From NCBI RefSeq assembly GCF_009764355.1, contig NZ_LNUA01000061.1, positions 1-64,000 on the forward strand: a stretch of DNA of 64,000 nucleotides, in the 5' to 3' direction. Shown one piece after another: positions 25,677 through 34,817 of this stretch. Origin of the DNA: Companilactobacillus bobalius. GTDB taxonomy: Bacteria > Bacillota > Bacilli > Lactobacillales > Lactobacillaceae. The position numbers and the translations under genes are program-made. The number at the start of each line of letters is the position of its first letter. Positions within the stretch are counted from its first letter, which is position 1. Below the pieces are notes generated by a model, which was not told the origin of the DNA, did not search any database, and saw only the letters and a list, made by a program, of their open reading frames with translations.

Positions 25677-27011
25677 ATGAATGATTGGTTCAATAAAAGG
25701 ATTATGCCAGGTATGATGAAATTTGTTAATACCCGTGTCATAACCGCAATCAAAAATGGTATGTTAGTTTCCTTACCATTCATCATGGTGGGTTCTGTTT
25801 TCTTGCTACTTAGTTCATTTCCAGTTCCAGCGGTTGCTAATTGGATGAACAAGGTTGGTTTAACGCCATATTGGACACAGGCTTATAATGCTTCATTTGG
25901 TGTTATGGCAATCTTTGCTGTTGTTGGTATTGCCTATAATTGGGCAAAGGATGCTGGGTTCGAACCACTTCCAGCTGGAATGACAGCTCTAGTCAGTTTT
26001 CTATTGATTATGCGTCCAACTACAGCAGTTATGAATGGTACTAAAACAGTTATTGCTGCAAAACAAGCACCTACAATGTTAGGTGGATTTATTGATAGAA
26101 CTTGGCTAGGTGGTCAAGGGATGATTGCTGCAATCCTAGTTGGATTGTTGACAGGTTGGATCTACTCTTGGTTTTTAAAACATCATATAACAATTAAATT
26201 ACCTGATGCCGTACCACCCGCAGTTGCTGAATCATTCATCGCTTTGATTCCAGCTTTTGTAATCGTGACAGGCTTCTTGCTCGTTTATATCTTCTTTGAT
26301 TTAGTAGTACATGAAACTGTAACACAATGGATCTATACAACAATTCAAACACCTTTACAAGGAATAACTGATACAGCCGGAGGTGTCTTCTTAGTTGGTA
26401 TTTTGGTACCATTCTTGTGGTTCTTTGGTGTTCATGGTTCCATCATTGTTGGAGGAATTATGGGACCACTACTACAAGCTAATGCACTCCAAAATGCTCA
26501 AATTTTTAAAGCTCACGGTGTTGTAACCCAAGCTTTAGGTGGACATATCTTTACACAATCATTAATGGATCAATTTGGTACCGTTACGGGGGCCGGAATG
26601 ACGTTTGGATTAGCTGTCTATCTTTTGTTCTTCGCTAAGTCAGTACAATTAAAGAGTATTGGTAAATTGGCATTTGTTCCAGCCATATTCAATATCAATG
26701 AGCCAATCCTCTTTGGTTTACCAGTCGTTTTGAATCCAATCATGTTGTTGCCATTCATGTTCATGCCAACATTTTCAATGCTTTCAACATACTTCTTAAT
26801 TAAGATTGGTATCTTACCATACCTGAATGGTGTACAAGTACCATGGACTACACCACCAGTAATTTCAGGATTCTTGATTGGTGGTTGGAAAGTTATGATT
26901 TGGCAAGCTATCATCATTACCGCATCATTCTTTGTTTACTATCCATTTGTACACAAACAAGATGCAATCCTTTATAAACAAGAACAAGCTGAGGCTAGTG
27001 CTAAAGCTTAA
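25677..27011 (+). CDS. PTS Lac/Cel-family EIIC permease (tandem copy 2)
   Basis: This 444-residue EIIC is a close paralogue of the gene directly upstream. It has FFGVHGSI and FNINEPILFGLPVVLNPIMLLPF. GGGGGTGAG precedes the ATG. DNA differences from copy 1 are mostly synonymous, indicating selection on both copies, but one 56-nt block near the 3' end (26757-26812) is identical to 25248-25303. It has its own terminator and leader. Confidence 0.92.
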   Translation: MNDWFNKRIMPGMMKFVNTRVITAIKNGMLVSLPFIMVGSVFLLLSSFPVPAVANWMNKVGLTPYWTQAYNASFGVMAIFAVVGIAYNWAKDAGFEPLPAGMTALVSFLLIMRPTTAVMNGTKTVIAAKQAPTMLGGFIDRTWLGGQGMIAAILVGLLTGWIYSWFLKHHITIKLPDAVPPAVAESFIALIPAFVIVTGFLLVYIFFDLVVHETVTQWIYTTIQTPLQGITDTAGGVFLVGILVPFLWFFGVHGSIIVGGIMGPLLQANALQNAQIFKAHGVVTQALGGHIFTQSLMDQFGTVTGAGMTFGLAVYLLFFAKSVQLKSIGKLAFVPAIFNINEPILFGLPVVLNPIMLLPFMFMPTFSMLSTYFLIKIGILPYLNGVQVPWTTPPVISGFLIGGWKVMIWQAIIITASFFVYYPFVHKQDAILYKQEQAEASAKA

Positions 27012-27029
27012 TATATTAGGTTGTTAAAG

Positions 27030-27062
27030 ACTCATGGGTATTGTAAGCTCATGAGTTTTTTT
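27030..27062 (+). terminator. terminator
   Basis: ACTCATG pairs with CATGAGT across a 13-nt loop, followed by a T run. Confidence 0.7.
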
Positions 27063-27150
27063 ATTTACTGCAATTTATTAGAGTATGTATACATTACTTT
27101 TATTAATCGTTATATTGATTAAGTGAAAAATTAAGGGAAAGGATAAAGCA

Positions 27151-28002
27151 ATGTCTATAAATCATGAAATTATAACTAATAAAAATAATTTACCCGTTAA
27201 TATATTTTCTTTTTCTGCTCAAAATTTGGATAGATATATTCCCAAACATTGGCATCAAAATACCGAGTTATTATTTTGCATCGAAGGTAGTTTAAGAGTA
27301 TGGGAGGGAAGCTCAGAATATTTATTGAAAAGTAATGACGTCATAGTGATTAATCCTAATCAAATACATGCTACGCAAAGTCCAGAAAAGAATTTGGTTT
27401 TAGTTATTCAATTTCCGTTGGATTTTATGAAGACGGTTTCGACGGGTGAATATAATCGATTATGGCTTTTTGACGTTAATACTCTTAAAAGTCCTTTAAA
27501 GAACAAATCAATATTTAAATATTTAAATAATCTCGTAGAGGAGGTTAATTATGAGTCATCGAATAATATAGAAAATAATTTGAAAAAAATGGCCAATGTT
27601 TATAATTTATTAGCACGACTGGTTGTCACTTCAATAATTGAGGTAGACGATGCAACTATTAAAAAGAATGATAAAAATTTGAGTCATTTATCTAAAGTTG
27701 TTACATACATAAACGAAAATTATAAACAAGAGATCAGTTTAGATGATGTATCAGCAAAATTTAATTATTCTAAAGAATATTTTTCACGTTATTTCAAAAA
27801 ATATTTGGGAATTAATTTCACTGATTATGTCAATGCTATTAGATTAGATGATGCCTTTAAAAGGTTGATAAACTCAGATCAAAATTTGTTAGAAATTTCT
27901 TTAGATGTCGGGTTCGTTAATTACAGAAATTTTTATAATCTATTTAAAAAAACGTACCAAGTGTCTCCTAGAGAATATCGAAACTTATATCAAAAAAAGT
28001 AG
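27151..28002 (+). CDS. AraC-family transcriptional regulator
   Basis: This 283-residue regulator has an N-terminal cupin sugar-sensing domain (about 20-95, HWHQNTELLFCIEGSLRVWEG and VINPNQIHATQ). A C-terminal double-HTH AraC domain follows (about 180-283: YINENYKQEISLDDVSAKFNYSKEYFSRYFKKYLGINFTDY and ISLDVGFVNYRNFYNLFKKTYQVSPREYR). It lies directly upstream of a IIC and GH3 gene pair and probably activates them. GGGAAAGG precedes the ATG. Confidence 0.92.
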   Translation: MSINHEIITNKNNLPVNIFSFSAQNLDRYIPKHWHQNTELLFCIEGSLRVWEGSSEYLLKSNDVIVINPNQIHATQSPEKNLVLVIQFPLDFMKTVSTGEYNRLWLFDVNTLKSPLKNKSIFKYLNNLVEEVNYESSNNIENNLKKMANVYNLLARLVVTSIIEVDDATIKKNDKNLSHLSKVVTYINENYKQEISLDDVSAKFNYSKEYFSRYFKKYLGINFTDYVNAIRLDDAFKRLINSDQNLLEISLDVGFVNYRNFYNLFKKTYQVSPREYRNLYQKK

Positions 28003-28046
28003 ATATATTACATGTTTTTGGTAAATATAGAGCAAGATTCAGTATA

Positions 28047-28060
28047 TGAAAGCGCTTAAT
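28047..28060 (+). promoter_or_regulatory. degenerate cre (CcpA) site
   Basis: TGAAAGCGCTTAAT matches the cre core TGNAANCGNT but lacks the last two consensus bases. It lies 44 bp before the IIC gene, where it could give catabolite repression. Confidence 0.5.
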
Positions 28061-28103
28061 ATAAGGAATGTAATAAAGAAATATTATTTAGGGGGACAAA
28101 ATA

Positions 28104-29369
28104 ATGAAAGATAAAATACAAGCGTTTTTCAATAAGATAACTCCGGCGCTTGATAAGTTTAGTACTAATAAATATTTACAGACCATAATGGGTGCAATGA
28201 TGGCAACCCTTGGTCCAGTAATTTTAGGTTCTATAGCGGTATTATTATCTATTTTCACCGGTAAATTAAAAATTGCTCCGTTAACAAATGTTTTGACAGC
28301 AATTAACACATTTACAATTGGATCTTTAGCCTTATATATTGCCTTTTTAATGGCTAAGTTTTTAGTACCACATTTCTTAAAAAATGATGATGGTTCAATG
28401 GCCGGAATTATTTCAATAATGTCATTTTTAATTTTGACTCCATTAGGTCAAATAACTCATAAAGGTGGCGATATTGCCGCCATTCCGACAACATGGTTAT
28501 CAGCACAAGGTGTGTTCTCAGCAATGATTGTTGGTTTAATTGTAGGAAGATTTTACGTTTATATTAAACAACATGGATGGACAATTAAAATGCCATCTAG
28601 TGTTCCACCAATGGTTTCAGATGCTTTTAGTGCTCTAATTCCCGCAGTCGTAATTGGTGCCGTCTTTGGTGTCATTAGTTATCTATTTGCTTTAACAAGT
28701 TGGGGTAGCGTCCATCAGATGATCTTCTCACTTATTCAGCAACCATTACGTAACGTGGGTGGCTCTATCTGGGCAATGATTTTAGTCAGTTTGTTGATGC
28801 AAATCTTATGGTTCTTTGGAATCCATGGTACAAATGTTATCTTGCCATTAGTTACACCTATTTGGCTTTCAATGGATATGGAGAATTTGAGTGCGGTTGC
28901 CAAAGGCCAAACACCTCCAAATATTATTGGCTTAGCATTCTTTAATGTTATTACTTGGAGTGGTTTAGCACTAGGTTTGGTTCTATTGATGATGTTCGCT
29001 TCTAAGAGTAAACAATATAAAGAATTGGGACGTCTATCGATAGTTCCAGCATTATTCGGTATTACAGAGCCAGTTATATTTGGAACACCATTAGTATTAA
29101 ACTTTGATTTAGCCGTACCATTCATTACAAATAATACAATTGCTTTAGTTATTTCATATCTGTTAACAAAAGTAGGAATTGTTTCTAGATTTATTGGTGC
29201 ACAGGCCGTCTTTGGATTGCCATTAGGTTTCCATGCTGCAGTTGAAGGACATGTTTCAATTATCATCTTACAAGTTCTTTTACAATTAGTTCTTTCACCA
29301 TTGTTATGGTATCCATGGTTCAAACATCTAGATAATAAAGCATATAAATTGGAACAAGAAAGTAAATAA
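28104..29369 (+). CDS. PTS Lac/Cel-family EIIC permease, divergent type
   Basis: This 421-residue EIIC has WFFGIHGTN and a signature that departs from the others in the window (FGITEPVIFGTPLVLNFDLAVPF in place of FNINEP...NPI). It is therefore a separate lineage, possibly with another substrate. GGGGG precedes the ATG. It is followed 21 nt later by the GH3 beta-glucosidase and preceded by the AraC regulator. No EIIA or EIIB is adjacent. Confidence 0.9.
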   Translation: MKDKIQAFFNKITPALDKFSTNKYLQTIMGAMMATLGPVILGSIAVLLSIFTGKLKIAPLTNVLTAINTFTIGSLALYIAFLMAKFLVPHFLKNDDGSMAGIISIMSFLILTPLGQITHKGGDIAAIPTTWLSAQGVFSAMIVGLIVGRFYVYIKQHGWTIKMPSSVPPMVSDAFSALIPAVVIGAVFGVISYLFALTSWGSVHQMIFSLIQQPLRNVGGSIWAMILVSLLMQILWFFGIHGTNVILPLVTPIWLSMDMENLSAVAKGQTPPNIIGLAFFNVITWSGLALGLVLLMMFASKSKQYKELGRLSIVPALFGITEPVIFGTPLVLNFDLAVPFITNNTIALVISYLLTKVGIVSRFIGAQAVFGLPLGFHAAVEGHVSIIILQVLLQLVLSPLLWYPWFKHLDNKAYKLEQESK

Positions 29370-29390
29370 TTAGTAAAGGATTTGTGATTC

Positions 29391-31616
29391 ATGGAAGAAA
29401 GAAAATTACGAGAATTACTAAATAGTTTAAGCTTAGATGAAAAGATTGGGCAATTAATTCAATTATCAGGTGAATTTTTTAGTGCTAAAGATGTTTCGCT
29501 TGGTCCACAGAAGAAGTTAGGTATCACAAAGGAAATGGTTGATTTATGTGGGTCGGTTATGAACGTCGTTGGTGCCAAGGAAACACATAGAATTCAAGAT
29601 GATAATTTGAAAAATAAGAAACATCCAATTCCTTTGATATTTATGTCAGATATTATTTATGGATTAAAGACTGTTTATCCAATTCCATTAGGGTTAGGCG
29701 CTACATGGGATCCGGATTTGATTCAAAAGGCATATCGTAATACAGCTGAGGAAGCTTATGCGAGTGGTAATCAGGTAACATTTGCTCCAATGATAGATTT
29801 GGCACGTGATGCCAGATGGGGGAGAGTTCTAGAGTCTACTGGAGAAGATCCATACTTGAATTCTAGATTTGCAGAATCTATGGTAAAGGGATTTCAAGAG
29901 GATTTACCTAAGTATGGGATAGCCTCTTGTATAAAACACTTTGCAGCATATGGTGCCGTTGAATCAGGTAGAGAATATAATGCCACAGATATGTCTGAAA
30001 ATAGATTGAGACAATATTATTTACCATCATATAAGGCTGCTGTCGATGCGGGTGCCAAGATGGTCATGTCATCATTTAATACTCTAAATGGTGTTCCAGT
30101 AACAGGAAATAAATGGATTTTAAAAGATATACTCCGTAAAGAATGGAATTTTGATGGAATTATTATCAGTGATTATGCGGCTATTTCTGAATTAGTAGCA
30201 CATGGTTTTGCACAAGATAATAAACAAGCTTCAAAATTGGCAATGAATGCAACTGTTGATATTGATATGAAGTCTCCCTGTTACGCTAACGAATTGAAGC
30301 CATTAGTTAGTGAAGGAGAATTAGATGAAAAGAAAATTGACGATGCCGTTTGGAGAGTACTAAAACTCAAGAATGAATTAGGATTATTTGAGGATCCATA
30401 TCGTGGTTCATCTGAAGAACTTGAAAAGAAATCTGTTTTAACTCCAGAGAAGAGACAATTGGCTCGAAAAGTTTCCACTGAAGCAATGGTGCTACTTAAA
30501 AATAAGAATAACATCTTGCCATTAAATCCTAAGGATAATAAAAAGATTGCGCTCATTGGTCCATACGAAAATGAACATGAATTACTTGGACTATGGGCAG
30601 TACACGGTGATAGAAAAGAAACAGTGACAATTGAGGATGGATTTAAAACATATTTGAACTCAGATAAATTGTTGACTGCCAAAGGAACTGATATTTTACG
30701 TGATAAGGCAATGTTTAAAGGCATTGGTTTGAATGAAGAACAAATCAAAAAAATAGTTTCATCAGATGCAGTTGAAAAAGAAAATAACGATAAAGCACTA
30801 GAAGCTGCCCAAAAGGCTGACATTATTGTATTTGCTGGTGGAGAGCATACTATTGAAAGTGGTGAAGCTGGTAGCAGGGGGAATTTGACATTACCTGATA
30901 ATCAATTGCATTTGTTGAATAAATTATTTGAATTGAATAAACCAATCATTTTAGTAAATATTAGTGGTCGTCCTATGATTTTAACCGATATTGAACCTAA
31001 GTTAGAGGCAATTATTCAGGCGTGGTTCCCAGGAACAGAGGGTGGTAATGCCATTTCCGATATTATTTTTGGTAAGGCCAACCCTTCAGGGAGATTATCA
31101 ATGAGTTTCCCTTATGCAGTGGGGCAATTGCCAGTTTATTATAGTCAATTCAGTACAGGTAGATCAGTAAGAACATCTACTCACAGTAGTAGATTTATGT
31201 CTAAATATTTGGATATTCCTAATGATCCATTGTATCCATTTGGTTATGGTCTTTCTTATAGCGAAGTTTGTTACGATAACTTAAGACTATCATCCAAAGA
31301 AATGAATGGTGAGTCAGATAAAATTGTGGCTACTATAGATTTACAAAATAAAAGCAATGTTGATACTACTGAAATAGTTCAGCTCTATTTACAAGATAAA
31401 TTTGCTTCGGTAGTTTAACCAATTAAGGAATTGAAGAGTTTCAAGAGAGTTAGTTTAAAAGCAAAGGAACAAAAAAATGTTTCATTTGATATAACCTCAG
31501 ATATGCTTAAATTCTATGGGACTAATAATAAGTTGACGCTTGAACCTGGAGAATTCAATGTGTTTGTTGGACCGAATAGCGATACTGATCAATATGATTC
31601 ATTTGAATTGAAATAG
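29391..31616 (+). pseudogene. GH3 beta-glucosidase interrupted by an in-frame TAA
   Basis: The reading frame would code for about 741 residues of a family 3 beta-glucosidase without a signal peptide, hence cytosolic. The N-terminal barrel (LDEKIGQLIQLSGEF, WGRVLESTGEDPYL, nucleophile Asp in IIISDYAAISE) and the second domain (VFAGGEHTIESGEAGSRG) are intact. At 31416-31418 a TAA stops translation. The same frame continues without a shift into PIKELKSFKRVSLKAKEQKNVSFDI to 31616, the expected end of the fibronectin-III-like domain. The cause is a nonsense mutation, not a frameshift. The 675-residue product lacks most of that domain and may be unstable. A restart (TTG at 31431) has no good ribosome-binding site. 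Confidence 0.85.
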
Positions 31617-31620
31617 AAAA

Positions 31621-31668
31621 TAAATAAAAGAGTGAATGGAATTTTTTATCCCGTTTACTTTTTTATTT
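31621..31668 (+). terminator. terminator after the GH3 gene
   Basis: TAAATAAAAGAGTGAATGG can pair, with several G-T pairs, to CCGTTTACTTTTTTATTTA. It is AT-rich and weaker than the others here. The rest of the gap to 31837 is AT-rich with TATAAT boxes near 31737 and 31785 that may be promoters for the ABC gene. Confidence 0.5.
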
Positions 31669-31836
31669 ATCTAAAAATAAAATTAAGAAGAAATTGTGTG
31701 TGTATTTTCCAATTACATTTAAAAAAAATAAAATGATATAATATTTTTTAACATTAATATTGATTTACATGACCAATAGTAATAATATAATGCCCAAGGA
31801 AACACGAAAACAACGTGCTGAAAGTGGGGAGATTAT

Positions 31837-33426
31837 ATGGGGAAATATTTGAATACTAAAAATCATTGGTTAAATATAATTTGGATCATTATTAATGCAG
31901 TGTTATCAGCATTCACAGCAGTTTTATTAACATATTCAACGAATGCCATTTTTGATAGAAATATCAAGAAATTGTTTTTCTGGTGTTTAATCAATCTTGC
32001 AGTATGGATTCTATTATTATTGAGTGATTACTATCAGGCATTCTTTCAAGAAAAATTTGTTCAAAAGATCTGTGCAGATTTGCGTGTGAAGATTGCTACC
32101 GATATGTCAGAGGATACTTATTCACATTTTCATAAAATGAATACGGGGCAATATATTTCTCAATATACAAATGATGTTGGGATGATCGAAAAAAATTACT
32201 TGAACAATCTTTATTTGGTTTTATCCAACATCTTTGCGATCATATCATCGGCGATTGCGTTGGCTCTTTATAGTTACTATTTATTGGCGGCAACTGTAGT
32301 ATTAGCAGGAATTCTCATGACTTTGCCTAATTTACTTTCCAAGCCAATGGGGAAGGTTACTGAAGAATTGTCCAGTTCCAATGAAAAATTAAATAGTAAA
32401 ATTTCTAATATTTTGAATGGCTTTGACGTACTTTATAGTTATAATCGTTTATCAGTTTTGCCTAAATTGGTTAATAAATATTCTCGACAATATTCGAAAA
32501 ATAAGGTTGATTATATAAAGACTTCTAAGCGCGTTGAGAATTCCATTGGTAGTATAAGTATTTTCTGTCAGATAGGGATAGATTTATTAACGGGGATTCT
32601 AGCAATTGGGCAAATAATTCCCATGGGAGCTATTAGCTCTACTGGTAATTTGGCAGCGACTTTATTTAATTCGTTATCTCAAATTGGCAGTGAATATACG
32701 CAAATTAAGGCAATCAATCCTATCATAGAAAAATTAAAAGTTAATTTAACTCGCCAAAAGGAAATTACGAATTCTCAGTCAGAATTACCTAACTTTGAAA
32801 AGAATATTCAGATTAAAAATTTATCTTATTCGATTGGTGGAAAGGATATTTTAAAAAATCTTAATTTATCAATAAATAAAGGTGAAAAAGTGCTGATTAC
32901 TGGGAATAGTGGGGTCGGTAAAAGCACTCTCTTAAAGATAATTAGTGGACAGATTAAGAACTATGAGGGGCAAGTTTTAATTGATGGATTAGATTTGAAA
33001 GATATTGATTATAAATCATTAAATAAAAATGTTACATATATTGATCAGAAACCATATCTTTTCGCTGAGAGTATTAAGAATAATGTGACTCTCTGGAAAC
33101 AAAATATTGAGGAGAAACTATTCAAAGAATCTCTGAATATGGCAAAAGTAGATTTTCTTAATAACGATGATGTAGTTGTTCAAGACGATGGCTTGAATCT
33201 ATCGATAGGGCAACAACAAAGAGTGGCTTTGGCCAGGTATTATATTAAAGGAACGCCGATTGCATTGTTAGATGAAGGTACGTCGGCATTAGATTACGAT
33301 ACGTCTTCAATAGTAGAAAGAAACTTGCTTGATGATCAGAAGAGAACAGTAATAGAGGTGGCTCATAAGTTTAATAAGGAGAACAAAAAGTATTTTACTC
33401 AAACTATAAATTTGGAAAATATTTAA
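31837..33426 (+). CDS. ABC exporter, fused membrane and ATPase domains
   Basis: This 529-residue half-transporter has six membrane helices (residues 1-290), then a nucleotide-binding domain: Walker A ITGNSGVGKSTLLK, Q-loop YIDQKPYLFAE, signature LSIGQQQRVALARY, Walker B PIALLDEGTSALD and H-loop VEVAHK. The signature has Ile in place of the first Gly (LSIGQ for LSGGQ). It would work as a homodimer or with an unlinked partner. It resembles bacteriocin or multidrug exporters, but no peptide or immunity gene is adjacent. It stands alone after the GH3 gene. Confidence 0.85.
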   Translation: MGKYLNTKNHWLNIIWIIINAVLSAFTAVLLTYSTNAIFDRNIKKLFFWCLINLAVWILLLLSDYYQAFFQEKFVQKICADLRVKIATDMSEDTYSHFHKMNTGQYISQYTNDVGMIEKNYLNNLYLVLSNIFAIISSAIALALYSYYLLAATVVLAGILMTLPNLLSKPMGKVTEELSSSNEKLNSKISNILNGFDVLYSYNRLSVLPKLVNKYSRQYSKNKVDYIKTSKRVENSIGSISIFCQIGIDLLTGILAIGQIIPMGAISSTGNLAATLFNSLSQIGSEYTQIKAINPIIEKLKVNLTRQKEITNSQSELPNFEKNIQIKNLSYSIGGKDILKNLNLSINKGEKVLITGNSGVGKSTLLKIISGQIKNYEGQVLIDGLDLKDIDYKSLNKNVTYIDQKPYLFAESIKNNVTLWKQNIEEKLFKESLNMAKVDFLNNDDVVVQDDGLNLSIGQQQRVALARYYIKGTPIALLDEGTSALDYDTSSIVERNLLDDQKRTVIEVAHKFNKENKKYFTQTINLENI

Positions 33427-33443
33427 TAGGTTATTACGCAAAA

Positions 33444-33486
33444 AAATCGTATCAGTAGATGGATTCTACTAATACGATTTTTTTAA
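33444..33486. terminator. bidirectional terminator
   Basis: AAATCGTATCAGTAGA pairs with TCTACTAATACGATTT (one mismatch), with T runs on both strands. It lies between the convergent ABC and IIC genes. Confidence 0.85.
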
Positions 33487-34802
33487 TCTAATGCTTGTTC
33501 AGCTTGTTTTGCTTGAACACGTTCACTTATCTTCATAAATGGTAAGTAGAAGAACACGCCAATTATAATTGTAAGTATTTGAACTAAGACGGCTCGCCAA
33601 TCGCCAGCAGTTGCTAGATAGGCTGATAACAATGGTGGAGTAGTCCAAGGAACCATTACGACAACTCGATTCATAAATCCAATTGCAGTAAAGAAGTAAG
33701 CAATTAGGATACCAATAACTGGAGTTAATACGAATGGAATCATCATAGGAATGTTGAAGACGATTGGATATCCAAAGATAACTGGTTCGTTAATGTTGAA
33801 TAGTCCGGGAGCAATGGCTAGTTTGCCTAATTCTCTACCTGATTTTTGTTTGGAGAATAAGAAAATGGCAATCAATAAACAAATTGTTGATCCAGTTCCA
33901 CCCATCATTCCGAAAGTATCACGGAAAGTATTAGTTAAGATGTATGGTGCTTGATGTCCAGCAGCAAAAGCGGCTGTGTTTTTGTTCATATTTATTAATA
34001 GAACGGGATCAAGCAAGGTACCATTGATAACTGTTTGGTGAATACCAAGTGTGAATAGAAAGTTACCAATTGAGTAAATAAATAACATTCCGAATAGACT
34101 GGTATTAACTTTTCTAAGAGGCTCTTGGATTACATTAGTAATCAATGTAACAAGATCAGTATTTCCAAAAACGGCTAGGAGTGCAGCAATTAATGCAAAG
34201 AGACTAGCTGTTAAAATTGCGGGAATTAAAGAGTTGAATGATGCAGATACAGCAGGTGGAATATTATCACCTAAATTGATTTGTAAATGTTTAATATTTG
34301 ATAGTTTAATAAAAACTTCAGTAGCTAATAAACCAACGATAATACCACTAAACATACCGGTTGTTCCTAAATTACTAAATGAAAGCATGCCAGACACGTC
34401 AACAGCCTTTTTAGCACCTGTAGGGATTACGCTTAATGAAATAGGCATTGTCATAATTAAACTGGCTAATGAAATAATTGCAGCTGCGATAGGGTTACTA
34501 TAGCTTTTGTTACGTGCTAAACAGAATCCGATTGCGGGAGCCAACATTAGACCGGCAATGTTTAAAGTACCGTTAGAAATTAAATTTCCCCAAACTTGTA
34601 GATTGGTTAAAGTAGTGCCACTTGCTAATTTAGGGAAAACTACGTTATTAATCAGAACTCCGACACCAGCTAGGATGAATAGGGGCATGATAACGGCGAA
34701 AGCATCACGTAATGATCTTAAGTGAACTTCAGATCCAATACGTGCGGATACAGCGGCAAATTTATCAAAGAATTTTTGACCTTTGCTTTTACTAGCATCC
34801 AT
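33483..34802 (-). CDS. PTS Lac/Cel-family EIIC permease (GntR/GH1 module 1)
   Basis: This 439-residue EIIC has FNINEPVIFGYPIVFNIPMMIPFVLTP and LGIHQTVIN (His-Gln where other copies have His-Gly). The start is ATG 34802 with GGAG 8 nt upstream. It follows the GH1 gene by 15 nt in one minus-strand operon. It is paralogous to the IIC at 62292: both share RIGSEVHLRSLRDAF/KMGAQIHLRSLRDAF near the start and VPWTTP...LATAGDWRAV near the end. Substrate is probably a beta-glucoside. Confidence 0.92.
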   Translation of the reverse strand: MDASKSKGQKFFDKFAAVSARIGSEVHLRSLRDAFAVIMPLFILAGVGVLINNVVFPKLASGTTLTNLQVWGNLISNGTLNIAGLMLAPAIGFCLARNKSYSNPIAAAIISLASLIMTMPISLSVIPTGAKKAVDVSGMLSFSNLGTTGMFSGIIVGLLATEVFIKLSNIKHLQINLGDNIPPAVSASFNSLIPAILTASLFALIAALLAVFGNTDLVTLITNVIQEPLRKVNTSLFGMLFIYSIGNFLFTLGIHQTVINGTLLDPVLLINMNKNTAAFAAGHQAPYILTNTFRDTFGMMGGTGSTICLLIAIFLFSKQKSGRELGKLAIAPGLFNINEPVIFGYPIVFNIPMMIPFVLTPVIGILIAYFFTAIGFMNRVVVMVPWTTPPLLSAYLATAGDWRAVLVQILTIIIGVFFYLPFMKISERVQAKQAEQALD

Positions 34803-34817
34803 CTTGATCACTCCATT

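Noticed and set aside
28736..29392. 218-codon open frame on the minus strand opposite the IIC gene at 28104
   Set aside because: It lies wholly inside a conserved PTS permease gene, has no ribosome-binding site and no recognisable domain; it is a shadow of the sense codons.
30281..30823. 180-codon Ser/Phe-rich frame on the minus strand opposite the GH3 gene
   Set aside because: Composition is that of an antisense reading of a Lys/Glu-rich gene; no start signal or domain.
31416..31433. Frameshift in the GH3 gene
   Set aside because: The downstream part continues in the same frame, so it is a nonsense codon, not an indel.
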